From the NCBI GenBank assembly GCA_910577085.1, contig CAJTLE010000122.1, positions 1-8,485 of the forward strand: DNA of 8,485 bases. Direction: 5' to 3'. How positions within the stretch are numbered: the stretch's first letter is position 1; each line of letters starts with the position of its first letter. Of the stretch, positions 1-5,462 are shown piece after piece. The stretch comes from an uncultured Allobaculum sp. Lineage in GTDB: Bacteria > Bacillota_I > Bacilli_A > Erysipelotrichales > Erysipelotrichaceae. The position numbers and the translations under genes were made by a program. The notes beneath the pieces were generated by a model. That model was not told where the DNA came from and ran no database searches. It saw only the letters and a list, made by a program, of their open reading frames with translations.

Positions 1-60
1 GGTGAATAATATTGTACAGGATTGATGAACGATTTACACTCACCTGTTTGGTGGAAAATA

Positions 61-103
61 AGATGGCCGGAAACACGTTCTGTAAAGGTGTTTCCGGCCA
101 TTT
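61..103. terminator. Strong 14-bp hairpin, probable intrinsic terminator
   Basis: A perfect inverted repeat pairs ATGGCCGGAAACAC (63-76) with GTGTTTCCGGCCAT (88-101) around an 11-base loop; a G-T and an A-T pair extend it outward. On the plus strand it is followed by a broken T-run (TTTGTCGGTTTTG). On the minus strand it is followed by CTTATTTTCC, so it may work both ways. On the plus strand it could end a gene left of the window, since all three forward frames are closed by position 25. On the minus strand it could end a transcript from the promoter at 414-442. Confidence 0.75.
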
Positions 104-221
104 GTCGGTTTTGATGAATTGTTCAGGTTATAGAAGATTCTATTTAATAGGCGTTACACAAATCACGTCAATATTTGCACTTTTTAATATTCATTTCCGG
201 AATTTCACTCGATAAAGCCAA

Positions 222-239
222 ACAAAAACTTATTTTTGT
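222..239. repeat. AT-rich inverted repeat ACAAAAA-CTTA-TTTTTGT
   Basis: A perfect 7-bp inverted repeat with a 4-base loop lies in the very AT-rich gene-free stretch left of the leftward promoter. On either strand the second arm is itself a T-run, so it could be a weak terminator, or simply a by-product of low-GC sequence. No function is claimed. Confidence 0.3.
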
Positions 240-413
240 CAAAACCATGAAGAAATTTGTACATTTTATTTGATTTGTCGAAAAATTATGGGTTAATTTA
301 CGATAAATTTTAAAAATAGAGCGGGATACAATAATGATAAAAATGAGATTTAAGTTTAATTCCTGCAGATTCTTGATTTTGAGTCCGAATAATTGAGTCT
401 AAATTTATATGTA

Positions 414-442
414 AAGATATCGTTAATATTTCTGGCAGTCAA
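414..442 (-). promoter_or_regulatory. Leftward sigma-A-type promoter
   Basis: Read on the minus strand, TTGACT (442-437) is followed after exactly 17 bases by TATCTT (419-414). The first matches the -35 consensus at 5 of 6 positions and the second matches the -10 at 4 of 6. It would start RNA near 407, heading left. No protein gene on the minus strand follows inside the window before the hairpin at 61-103, so it may drive a small RNA, or a gene beyond the left edge by read-through. It could also be a chance match in AT-rich DNA. Confidence 0.4.
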
Positions 443-449
443 CATTCTG

Positions 450-463
450 TGTAATCGTTTACG
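450..463 (-). promoter_or_regulatory. cre/LacI-type operator candidate
   Basis: Read on the minus strand the site is CGTAAACGATTACA, which fits the catabolite-responsive element pattern TGNNARCGNTNNCA at all fixed positions except the first T. The core ATCGT-TT-ACGAT is an inverted repeat. It lies 7 bases upstream of the -35 box of the leftward promoter at 414-442, a position where CcpA-type proteins can activate. It is about 400 bases upstream of the proposed promoter of the AraC-family gene, so control of that gene is less likely. Another LacI-family regulator could use it equally well. Confidence 0.35.
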
Positions 464-469
464 ATGTAC

Positions 470-860
470 AATTAGAGTTCTGATCAAATGGATGTCCTTT
501 TCATCATAAATCAACAGGTGATTGTCGACCTTTATCCCCTGCTCTGTCCGCCATTCTGACAGATTTAAATATTCCTTTATACATCGATCATATCCTGTTT
601 TCTGATTTCACCGTTATTCATCTCTGTATCGGTTCGTCATTTTTAAAACTGTATATGGTTTTTATTCATGTCCGGTTCAGGTGATTCATCGTGCCCAGAA
701 TAAAAAATGCATTTTTCTTGATTTTGACTTGAATATGTGCAGTTTCACACAGAAAATCAGCGCATTGGATTCAAAACTATACAGACATGGCTTTTTCACT
801 TCAATTTCTGCTTCATTTTCATTCATTTTTCCTGTCCGTTTTCACAGATTCTTCCTCATC
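470..860. other. Gene-free pyrimidine-rich spacer before the AraC-family gene
   Basis: About 390 bases without a convincing gene. The plus strand is rich in T and C, with many short TTCC, TTTC and CATC runs. The open frames here have no ribosome binding site and resemble no protein I know. No known riboswitch or structured leader was recognised. Its length and composition resemble the stretch at 7123-7990 near the right end. Confidence 0.5.
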
Positions 861-889
861 TTTACTCAGATTTCCCTCAGGCTTATACT
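861..889 (+). promoter_or_regulatory. Probable promoter of the AraC-family gene
   Basis: TTTACT (861-866) is separated by 17 bases from TATACT (884-889), a 5-of-6 match to the -10 consensus. The -35 is weaker at 4 of 6. Transcription would start near 896, giving a leader of about 90 bases before the ATG at 988. It is the best-spaced pair found close to the gene, but the surroundings are T-rich, so a chance match is possible. Confidence 0.35.
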
Positions 890-987
890 TTTCAGTATCA
901 AAAATCTCACCTGCTTTGATTTGTACCTTTTAAAGCGGCTAGAGAAGAAAAAAAACGAGTCTGTAAAGACCCGGCCAGGAGGAACTC

Positions 988-2166
988 ATGCTCAAGCGTA
1001 CAACCCATTATCAGTTTCAGCCATATGGGGAGGTCTTCTACGAACTCCCGGATCTGAGCGAGGCTGCTTTTGATGGAACCTATCAAGGGGAATCCATCCC
1101 ACTGAAAAACAAGACTGTGACCCACGTTTCTGTCTCCACGGATCCGGTCTATATCGACTGTAAATCCGGCATTGTTCTGCTCGTCGTGCAGAAAGGCGAT
1201 CAGCCAGATGCTTCCTATGAACAGTTTGTGGTTCACCGCATCGTCAAGCTGGACCGCAATGTACGATATGGGCTGATTTCAATCTCCGTCAATGCCGAGG
1301 CCATAGTCTACTCCATTCCTCAACACTGCCAGAAAGTACGCCTGCCTGAGCCAATCACCTTTGAGCCGCTCGAAACCAGACTGCATATTGAAGAGATTCT
1401 GGCGACCTATTATCAGGTGCGCAAAGGCGACTATGTCTTTCCCGGCGAAGCCCATAAGTATTACGAGCTGATCTACATTGATCACGGTTCAATGGAAACC
1501 TCAGTTGAAGGAAAAGAATTCCACCTGGAAAAATACGACCTGATGGTCTATGCACCTGGCCAGTTTCACTGCCATCACACGGGCCCAGATCAGAACTGCT
1601 CCTATTTGACGGTTATTTACCGGATGAATGACGCGCTGCCCGAAGCCCTTGAAAATCGGATCTTTCACAGCCGCAAAGATATTTACCAGGTCCTGTGCCG
1701 GTTTATGAAAGCTATCCAGAGTGATGACTATCTGTCGAATGAACTTTCGATCCTGTATCTGAAAGAAGTCATGATTCTGCTTCACCAGTTTGATCACAAG
1801 CATGCGATCGATGCCAATGTCAATCCAATGCAGGTTCACTACGAACATACTCTGCTCAACGAGATTCTGGTCTACATCAACAACAACATCTATTCCGCCT
1901 TCACGGTTGAAGATCTGTGTTCAAAGTTCTCCGTTTCCCGCTCCTCTTTGCAGAATCTGTTTCGCTCCAACCTGCAGATCTCACCGAAGCAGTACATTTC
2001 CGAAAAGAAACTTTCACAGGCCAAACAGCTGATTCAGGAGCACAAGCATACGATTTCGGAAATCAGCGACATGCTCGGCTTTACCAGCATCCATTACTTT
2101 TCCCGGAAATTTAAGGCTCAGTACGGTGTCAGCCCAACCGATTATTCCAAGTCCATCAACCAGTAA
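988..2166 (+). CDS. AraC-family transcriptional regulator with extra N-terminal domain
   Basis: DNA-binding regulator of 392 residues, acting in the cytoplasm. The C-terminal ~95 residues (about 297-390) form the double helix-turn-helix domain of the AraC/XylS family: first helix-turn-helix about 305-327 (FTVEDLCSKFSVSRSSLQNLF), second about 356-377, ending in the family signature GVSPTDYSKS. Residues about 136-215 look like the cupin-fold ligand-binding part, with conserved-looking Y159-E160, G167 and the His-rich segment QFHCHHTG (192-199). Residues 1-125 are an additional domain that begins with an FQPYGEV motif; I recognise it only loosely as cupin-like. The start is set by a perfect AGGAGG at 977-982, five bases before the ATG. 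It stands alone, convergent with the agaS-EIIA operon. The inducer is probably a sugar or sugar phosphate, as for many relatives, but that is inference. Family assignment is secure; the target genes are unknown. Confidence 0.93.
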   Translation: MLKRTTHYQFQPYGEVFYELPDLSEAAFDGTYQGESIPLKNKTVTHVSVSTDPVYIDCKSGIVLLVVQKGDQPDASYEQFVVHRIVKLDRNVRYGLISISVNAEAIVYSIPQHCQKVRLPEPITFEPLETRLHIEEILATYYQVRKGDYVFPGEAHKYYELIYIDHGSMETSVEGKEFHLEKYDLMVYAPGQFHCHHTGPDQNCSYLTVIYRMNDALPEALENRIFHSRKDIYQVLCRFMKAIQSDDYLSNELSILYLKEVMILLHQFDHKHAIDANVNPMQVHYEHTLLNEILVYINNNIYSAFTVEDLCSKFSVSRSSLQNLFRSNLQISPKQYISEKKLSQAKQLIQEHKHTISEISDMLGFTSIHYFSRKFKAQYGVSPTDYSKSINQ

Positions 2167-2207
2167 GCCCAGCTTTTTTCAAAACCAGAATCAGACTTTC
2201 CTGGGCT
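2166..2207 (+). repeat. Inverted repeat overlapping the AraC-family stop codon
   Basis: AGCCCAG (2166-2172) and CTGGGCT (2201-2207) are exact complements separated by 28 bases that contain a CTTTTTTC run. The left arm starts in the last base of the stop codon. It could stabilise the 3' end of the transcript; with no T-run after the second arm it is not a classical terminator. Confidence 0.3.
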
Positions 2208-2290
2208 GTCTGACTGCCATCTAAAACAATCTTATTCGTGTTGTTTCAAGTCATTCGGATAGGACATTGGTTCAGAAACCGTTATTCTAC

Positions 2291-2313
2291 AGGTGAGCCA
2301 GAAAGGCTCACTT
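2291..2313 (+). repeat. Hairpin GTGAGCC-AGAAA-GGCTCAC
   Basis: A perfect 7-bp stem (2293-2299 with 2305-2311) and 5-base loop, extended by one wobble and one A-T pair. No T-run follows. It lies about 40 bases before the clear terminator at 2346-2375 and shares a GAGCC core with it, so the two could be a tandem 3'-end structure for the AraC-family transcript. Confidence 0.45.
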
Positions 2314-2345
2314 CATAATCAAATTCCCTTTCTTAAAACTTTCTT

Positions 2346-2375
2346 GAAAAAGGAGCCCGCAAGGGCTCTTTTTTC
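2346..2375 (+). terminator. Rho-independent terminator downstream of the AraC-family gene
   Basis: GAGCCC (2353-2358), tetraloop GCAA, GGGCTC (2363-2368), then six T (2369-2374). A run of A before the stem pairs with the T-run, so it could also stop transcripts from the other side. It sits about 185 bases after the AraC-family stop codon and is the first structure there with all parts of an intrinsic terminator. Confidence 0.85.
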
Positions 2376-2667
2376 ATGCCTGGTTCCTCTTCATTTCCAG
2401 AGTCGGATTTTCAAAGCAGCAGTCCAACAGACTGATTTGCTGATGGACCGACTAACTGACTGACTGATTTAAAAATAGAGTGAGTAACATTTAAGTCCCT
2501 CTGATTCTCCATCTCGTCCTTTGATCCAGCTTCTTCATCTGGCTTTTGGAAATACACACCGATCAAAAAAGTAGTTGCGCCAAAATTTTCATTCTGAAAA
2601 GCCTCTCTCTATCCCATACGCTCCTATAGTGCACTTTCACCACCATGATGTATCCCATATTGGGCAA
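2376..2667. other. Intergenic spacer between convergent units
   Basis: No gene seen. It holds a short CTGA-type simple repeat at about 2443-2470 (ACTGACTGACTGATT core) and a small CCCA-TAT-TGGG inverted repeat at 2654-2664, next to the terminator of the agaS-EIIA operon. Nothing else was recognised. Confidence 0.5.
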
Positions 2668-2700
2668 ATAAAAAACGGATGTCGTCTGACACCCGTCTTG
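2668..2700 (-). terminator. Rho-independent terminator of the agaS-EIIA operon
   Basis: Read on the minus strand: ACGGGTGTC (2696-2688), loop AGAC, GACATCCGT (2683-2675), then TTTTTATT. The 9-bp stem has a single G-T wobble. It lies about 55 bases after the EIIA stop codon and shows that the operon ends with the EIIA gene, with no further PTS subunit behind it. Confidence 0.85.
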
Positions 2701-2754
2701 ATTCAGTCGTTAATGATTTGAATCGATAAAACTTATAGTGATGAAGATTAAAAC

Positions 2755-3195
2755 CTAGATTCCGTCAGAGAAATCGTCTTCGTCTTCATCCATGACTGCA
2801 GGCTGTTTGAATTCAAACGCCTGAACCTGATCTTTTCCGACAGTCACTGCCTGTTTGGCCAGTTTATGAACATCGTCTACAAACTGTCTGACCATGTTGA
2901 TTTCCAATAACATGCCCAGATTCGTTCCGGCAACGACTTCATATCCTCTAGGATAGCCCAGTTCAACACTCAGCTTGAACGGCGATCCGCCTGCCAGATC
3001 CGAAAGAACCAGCACCGATTCGCAGTCAGCCAGTCCGTCCATGGCCTTTTCCAGCTTTTCAGCCAGAAGGTCTGTCGAATCTGTCAGATTAAAATCCACC
3101 GCATAGTAATGTTCTGCAGGTCCGGCAACCACATTCAGTGCTTCTGTTAATCCGGATGCAAAATGGCCGTGGCCAGTAACGATTAAACCGATCAT
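2755..3195 (-). CDS. PTS mannose/sorbose-family EIIA component (AgaF/ManX-like)
   Basis: Cytoplasmic phosphocarrier of 146 residues. In mannose-family sugar phosphotransferase systems, EIIA takes a phosphate from HPr on a histidine and hands it to EIIB. The fold is recognised from IVTGHGHFASGL at 5-16, with H9 as the expected phosphorylated histidine, the DLAGGSPF motif at 66-73, and VVAGTNLGML at 87-96. Length matches a free-standing EIIA domain. The best fit is the N-acetylgalactosamine/galactosamine branch (AgaF), supported by the agaS gene upstream. Its ATG overlaps the agaS stop codon in an ATGA, with GGAG eight bases before, so translation is probably coupled. The last 11 residues are a very acidic tail (DEDEDDFSDGI), unusual for the family as I know it. 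No EIIB, EIIC or EIID lies nearby, so its partners must be elsewhere. Family call firm; sugar specificity inferred. Confidence 0.93.
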   Translation of the reverse strand: MIGLIVTGHGHFASGLTEALNVVAGPAEHYYAVDFNLTDSTDLLAEKLEKAMDGLADCESVLVLSDLAGGSPFKLSVELGYPRGYEVVAGTNLGMLLEINMVRQFVDDVHKLAKQAVTVGKDQVQAFEFKQPAVMDEDEDDFSDGI

Positions 3196-4406
3196 TCACT
3201 CTTCTCCTCTACTGTTGTCTCGGTCTCGCTTTGAATTTCGTAAGGATAAATGGTCACGCCCTGTACAACACGGTTGACTTCGCCAGTTGGGCATGGATTA
3301 TCCGGGGTAACACCCAGGGCGATCGATTTGAATAAGGCGATGACCTGAGCGACAAGGATATAGTCAAAGGCGAGATACATATTATCTTTAGCGAAAAGCA
3401 GACCAAAATCAACATAGAGATCGACTAAATCACGAATTTCCACATAATCTCTTGCTGCAACGGCAACCAGTTTATTGCCTTTTCGTTCTCCGGAGAGTTC
3501 TCTGACCAGATCTAAGTCATACTGACGCTGATATGGATCATCGGAAATATAAACAATCGTAAGCGTATTTGGATTGATCACAGACTTTGGTCCATGACGG
3601 AATCCCATTGGAGAATCAAATACAGTGTCTACAAGACCAGCTGTCAGTTCGCAGATTTTCAGGCGGGATTCCTGAGCGATGCCTTTGAGAACATTGGCGC
3701 CAAGATAAACAATCCGGTTGAAGTCGTAAGTCTTAACCAGTTCTTCGCAGGATTTGTAACCATGATCAAGGAACAACTGGGCCTTGAGAATGACATCTTC
3801 GAGCTGAGCTTCCGTTTCGAGCAGATGATCAAGATTGAAGCAAAGCATTGCGGCCAGCATCATGTTAGTAAAGGAGCTGGTCATCGCAAAACTTTTATCG
3901 TGTGTTTCTGGTGTCAGGTTGATATCGAGTGCGTTGCTTCTTGTCGCAGCGGATTTAGCCAGAGCACCATCTTTGTTGCAGGTGATGAATAAATGGTAGG
4001 CGTTTTCTTTGCAGACTGTGTCAGTGACCTGAACAGCGCCGATGCTTTCAGGAGAATTTCCGGAACGGCCAAAGCTGACCAGCAGAGTCTTGCGGTTTTT
4101 ATCGAGATAGCTTTCAGGGGATTCAACTAAATCGGTGGAGGCATAGGATTTAGCACGGAATCCTGTGCAGGTATTTACGAAGGTGAACAGTGCATTTCCG
4201 ACATATTCACTGGTTCCGGCACCAGTAAAGATAATGTCCAGGTTTGGATCTGCAAGCAATGGATCAATGAACGCTTTGATCTCATCTTTTCTTTCTTTGA
4301 TCTCTTTTAATGTTTTCTTCCAGGTTTCTGGCTGCTGGTAAATCTCAGCGGCAGTAAACGATCCGTTAGCAGCTTCCCAGAAGCTCTTATCATGACCGAA
4401 AATCAT
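3192..4406 (-). CDS. agaS: AgaS-type SIS-domain sugar-phosphate isomerase/deaminase
   Basis: Cytoplasmic enzyme of 404 residues with two SIS (sugar isomerase) domains. Known AgaS proteins convert galactosamine-6-phosphate to tagatose-6-phosphate and ammonia. Visible marks in order are TGAGTSEYVG (61-70), SFGRSGNSPES (111-121, the sugar-phosphate loop of SIS 1), THDKSFAMTSSFTNM (168-182), a long second-domain helix with ESRLKICELTAG (246-257), GFRHGPKS (268-275) and the C-terminal LGVTPDNPCPTGEVNRVVQGVTIY (364-387) typical of AgaS. Length is slightly above the roughly 385 residues usual for the family, because of a charged tail after 390. AAAGGAGGG eight bases before the ATG fixes the start. 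It is the first gene of a two-gene operon with the EIIA. In other Firmicutes, agaS travels with a full mannose-family PTS and a mutarotase, which supports an amino-sugar role. The exact substrate is not certain. Confidence 0.92.
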   Translation of the reverse strand: MIFGHDKSFWEAANGSFTAAEIYQQPETWKKTLKEIKERKDEIKAFIDPLLADPNLDIIFTGAGTSEYVGNALFTFVNTCTGFRAKSYASTDLVESPESYLDKNRKTLLVSFGRSGNSPESIGAVQVTDTVCKENAYHLFITCNKDGALAKSAATRSNALDINLTPETHDKSFAMTSSFTNMMLAAMLCFNLDHLLETEAQLEDVILKAQLFLDHGYKSCEELVKTYDFNRIVYLGANVLKGIAQESRLKICELTAGLVDTVFDSPMGFRHGPKSVINPNTLTIVYISDDPYQRQYDLDLVRELSGERKGNKLVAVAARDYVEIRDLVDLYVDFGLLFAKDNMYLAFDYILVAQVIALFKSIALGVTPDNPCPTGEVNRVVQGVTIYPYEIQSETETTVEEKSE

Positions 4407-4436
4407 GGCTTTCGCCCTCCTTTATCTGATGAGTTC

Positions 4437-4466
4437 ATTATAGATGCGTTTGCACATTTATATTTA
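4437..4466 (-). promoter_or_regulatory. Promoter of agaS with possible operator in the spacer
   Basis: On the minus strand a perfect TATAAT occupies 4442-4437, about 30 bases before the ATG of agaS. No good -35 box lies 17-18 bases upstream (TAAATA is the best), which suggests an activator-dependent promoter. The spacer contains TGCAAACGCA (4454-4445), whose TGCAAACG part matches half of a cre/LacI-type operator. Further up, ATTCA-N5-TGAAT (4468-4482) is another short inverted repeat. The -10 box is convincing; the operators are tentative. Confidence 0.5.
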
Positions 4467-4551
4467 AATTCATGATTTGAATACTAATAAGTACAAATAT
4501 ATCGTTGGTTTGTCCTGATCGAATCCCATTTTTTCACATTGTGCATGGAGA

Positions 4552-4573
4552 TTGGCATATCGTTGCGTATAAT
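4552..4573 (+). promoter_or_regulatory. Promoter -10 region of the membrane protein gene
   Basis: A perfect TATAAT at 4568-4573 lies 27 bases before the ATG at 4601, the geometry of a short-leader transcript. No consensus -35 is seen at 16-18 bases upstream (TGGAGA at 4546-4551 is the best). The box helps choose the gene start: an in-frame ATG at 4505 would lie upstream of this promoter. Confidence 0.45.
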
Positions 4574-4600
4574 AGGGAAAGATTGAAAGGAAGACTCTTC

Positions 4601-5182
4601 ATGTCCCGTAACCTCGTTGAACGAAAACCATCCAATTCCCGGGTCATCGCACCGGATCCCGATCAGCCTGTCGGCAAAAATCTCTATATCGACAAAAAAA
4701 GACGAATGATCTACATGTCGCCTTATCTTCATGAAGCTTTATATCTGCCTAAATTTGATTACAAGAAATTTAACCGCTACAAGTCCCGTTATCTGATTGT
4801 TGCAGCCACCTTCATGATTCTGGCCACTGCCTTTGATGCGTGGTTTCACTGGCCAATCTGGAGTGCCCTTATCATCACTGTCGCTTTGTGGGCCGGACTG
4901 GAATACAGTTTCTACAAATTCCAGAAAACGCTGGTTGCGGTTAAAGGATTTGACGCAGCCAAATGTACGCCGACAGTTGATTCCGTTATCGCTCCAGATC
5001 AGCGCACCAAATGTTATCTGAAAATCGTTCTGTACATCCTTCTGGGTGTCCTGCTGGTGTTTAACGCCTATGATCAGCACTACAGCACCATTATCATTGT
5101 TGCCTGCTGGGCTGCCCTGCTCTTCTGCCTTTATACCGCATTCAAGCTGACCCGGATGCTCATGAAATCACCAAAGAGCTGA
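4601..5182 (+). CDS. Unrecognised four-helix membrane protein
   Basis: I do not recognise this 193-residue protein. Residues 1-63 are hydrophilic and basic (RKP, KKRR at 32-35, YKKFNRYKSR at 54-63). They are followed by two hydrophobic segments close together (about 64-83 and 85-106), a hydrophilic stretch containing CTPTVDSVIAPDQRTK (122-137), and two more hydrophobic segments (about 138-156 and 161-181), then a short basic tail. By the positive-inside rule both ends would face the cytoplasm. There is no signal peptide and no catalytic motif that I can name. The start at 4601 is preferred to an in-frame ATG at 4505, because GAAAGGA sits 8-9 bases before it and a TATAAT box lies between the two. 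It is transcribed divergently from agaS, with a shared upstream region, and converges on the epimerase operon. A real gene by codon pattern and signals; function unknown. Confidence 0.8.
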   Translation: MSRNLVERKPSNSRVIAPDPDQPVGKNLYIDKKRRMIYMSPYLHEALYLPKFDYKKFNRYKSRYLIVAATFMILATAFDAWFHWPIWSALIITVALWAGLEYSFYKFQKTLVAVKGFDAAKCTPTVDSVIAPDQRTKCYLKIVLYILLGVLLVFNAYDQHYSTIIIVACWAALLFCLYTAFKLTRMLMKSPKS

Positions 5183-5221
5183 TCAGCCAAAATCTAGATC
5201 CAGAACCATATGATTTGGATG

Positions 5222-5268
5222 ATTTGACTGTTCTGGCTGATTTAACCGGTTTGACTGATTCACCTGCA
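5222..5268 (+). repeat. Degenerate TTTGACTG / CTGATTT repeats
   Basis: Related short words repeat here (GATTTGACTG, GGCTGATTT, GGTTTGACTGATT). They resemble the CTGA-rich patch at 2443-2470. The copies are imperfect and short; slippage of simple sequence is the likely origin and no function is claimed. Confidence 0.3.
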
Positions 5269-5295
5269 TCCGTACCATCGAACAATCATGAACAC

Positions 5296-5355
5296 GAAAA
5301 AGCGTCTTTGCTTTTTTCCGTAACGACCCACGGAAAGGCAAAGGCGCTTTCTTAT
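5296..5355. terminator. Long bidirectional terminator hairpin
   Basis: The arm at 5299-5321 (AAAGCGTCTTTGC... to CCGT) pairs with 5330-5350 (ACGGAAAGGCAAAGGCGCTTT) around the loop AACGACCC, with one G-T wobble and about two extra bases in a T-run. The stem is about 21 bp. On the plus strand CTTTCTTATTT follows; on the minus strand CTTTTTCGTG follows. It lies between the convergent membrane protein gene and the HAD-epimerase operon and probably ends both. Confidence 0.8.
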
Positions 5356-5378
5356 TTATCGGTAAATGAATGTTGGAA

Positions 5379-5418
5379 ACTGAATAATGGTAACTGAATA
5401 ATGGTAACTGAATAATGG
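5379..5418 (+). repeat. 14-bp tandem repeat, nearly three copies
   Basis: The unit ACTGAATAATGGTA occurs at 5379-5392 and 5393-5406, and again at 5407-5418 for 12 bases before it diverges (GGAT instead of GGTA). It is exact and head-to-tail, in the gene-free gap between the long terminator and the epimerase stop codon. The arrangement is typical of replication slippage; copy number could vary between strains. Confidence 0.9.
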
Positions 5419-5462
5419 ATGCCTGCCAGCGGGCGATGCCGCTTAGACAATGACTGAGGCGC

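Noticed and set aside
12..215. 67-codon open frame on the plus strand at the left edge
   Set aside because: It runs through the strong hairpin at 61-103, has no ribosome binding site and resembles no protein known to me.
681..1073. 130-codon plus-strand frame overlapping the start of the AraC-family gene
   Set aside because: Phe/Ser/Leu-rich translation of T/C-rich spacer, no ribosome binding site, and it covers the true AGGAGG and start of the regulator in another frame.
907..1236. 109-codon minus-strand frame inside the AraC-family gene
   Set aside because: Antisense shadow of a well-supported gene; no motif or ribosome binding site.
3594..3992. 132-codon plus-strand frame inside agaS
   Set aside because: Antisense shadow of a gene with clear SIS motifs on the other strand.
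4505..4600. Upstream in-frame start giving the membrane protein 32 more residues
   Set aside because: It lies upstream of the TATAAT box at 4568 and lacks a ribosome binding site, whereas the ATG at 4601 has one.
5379..5418. Tandem repeat considered as a CRISPR remnant
   Set aside because: Copies are directly adjacent with no spacers, and no cas gene is present.
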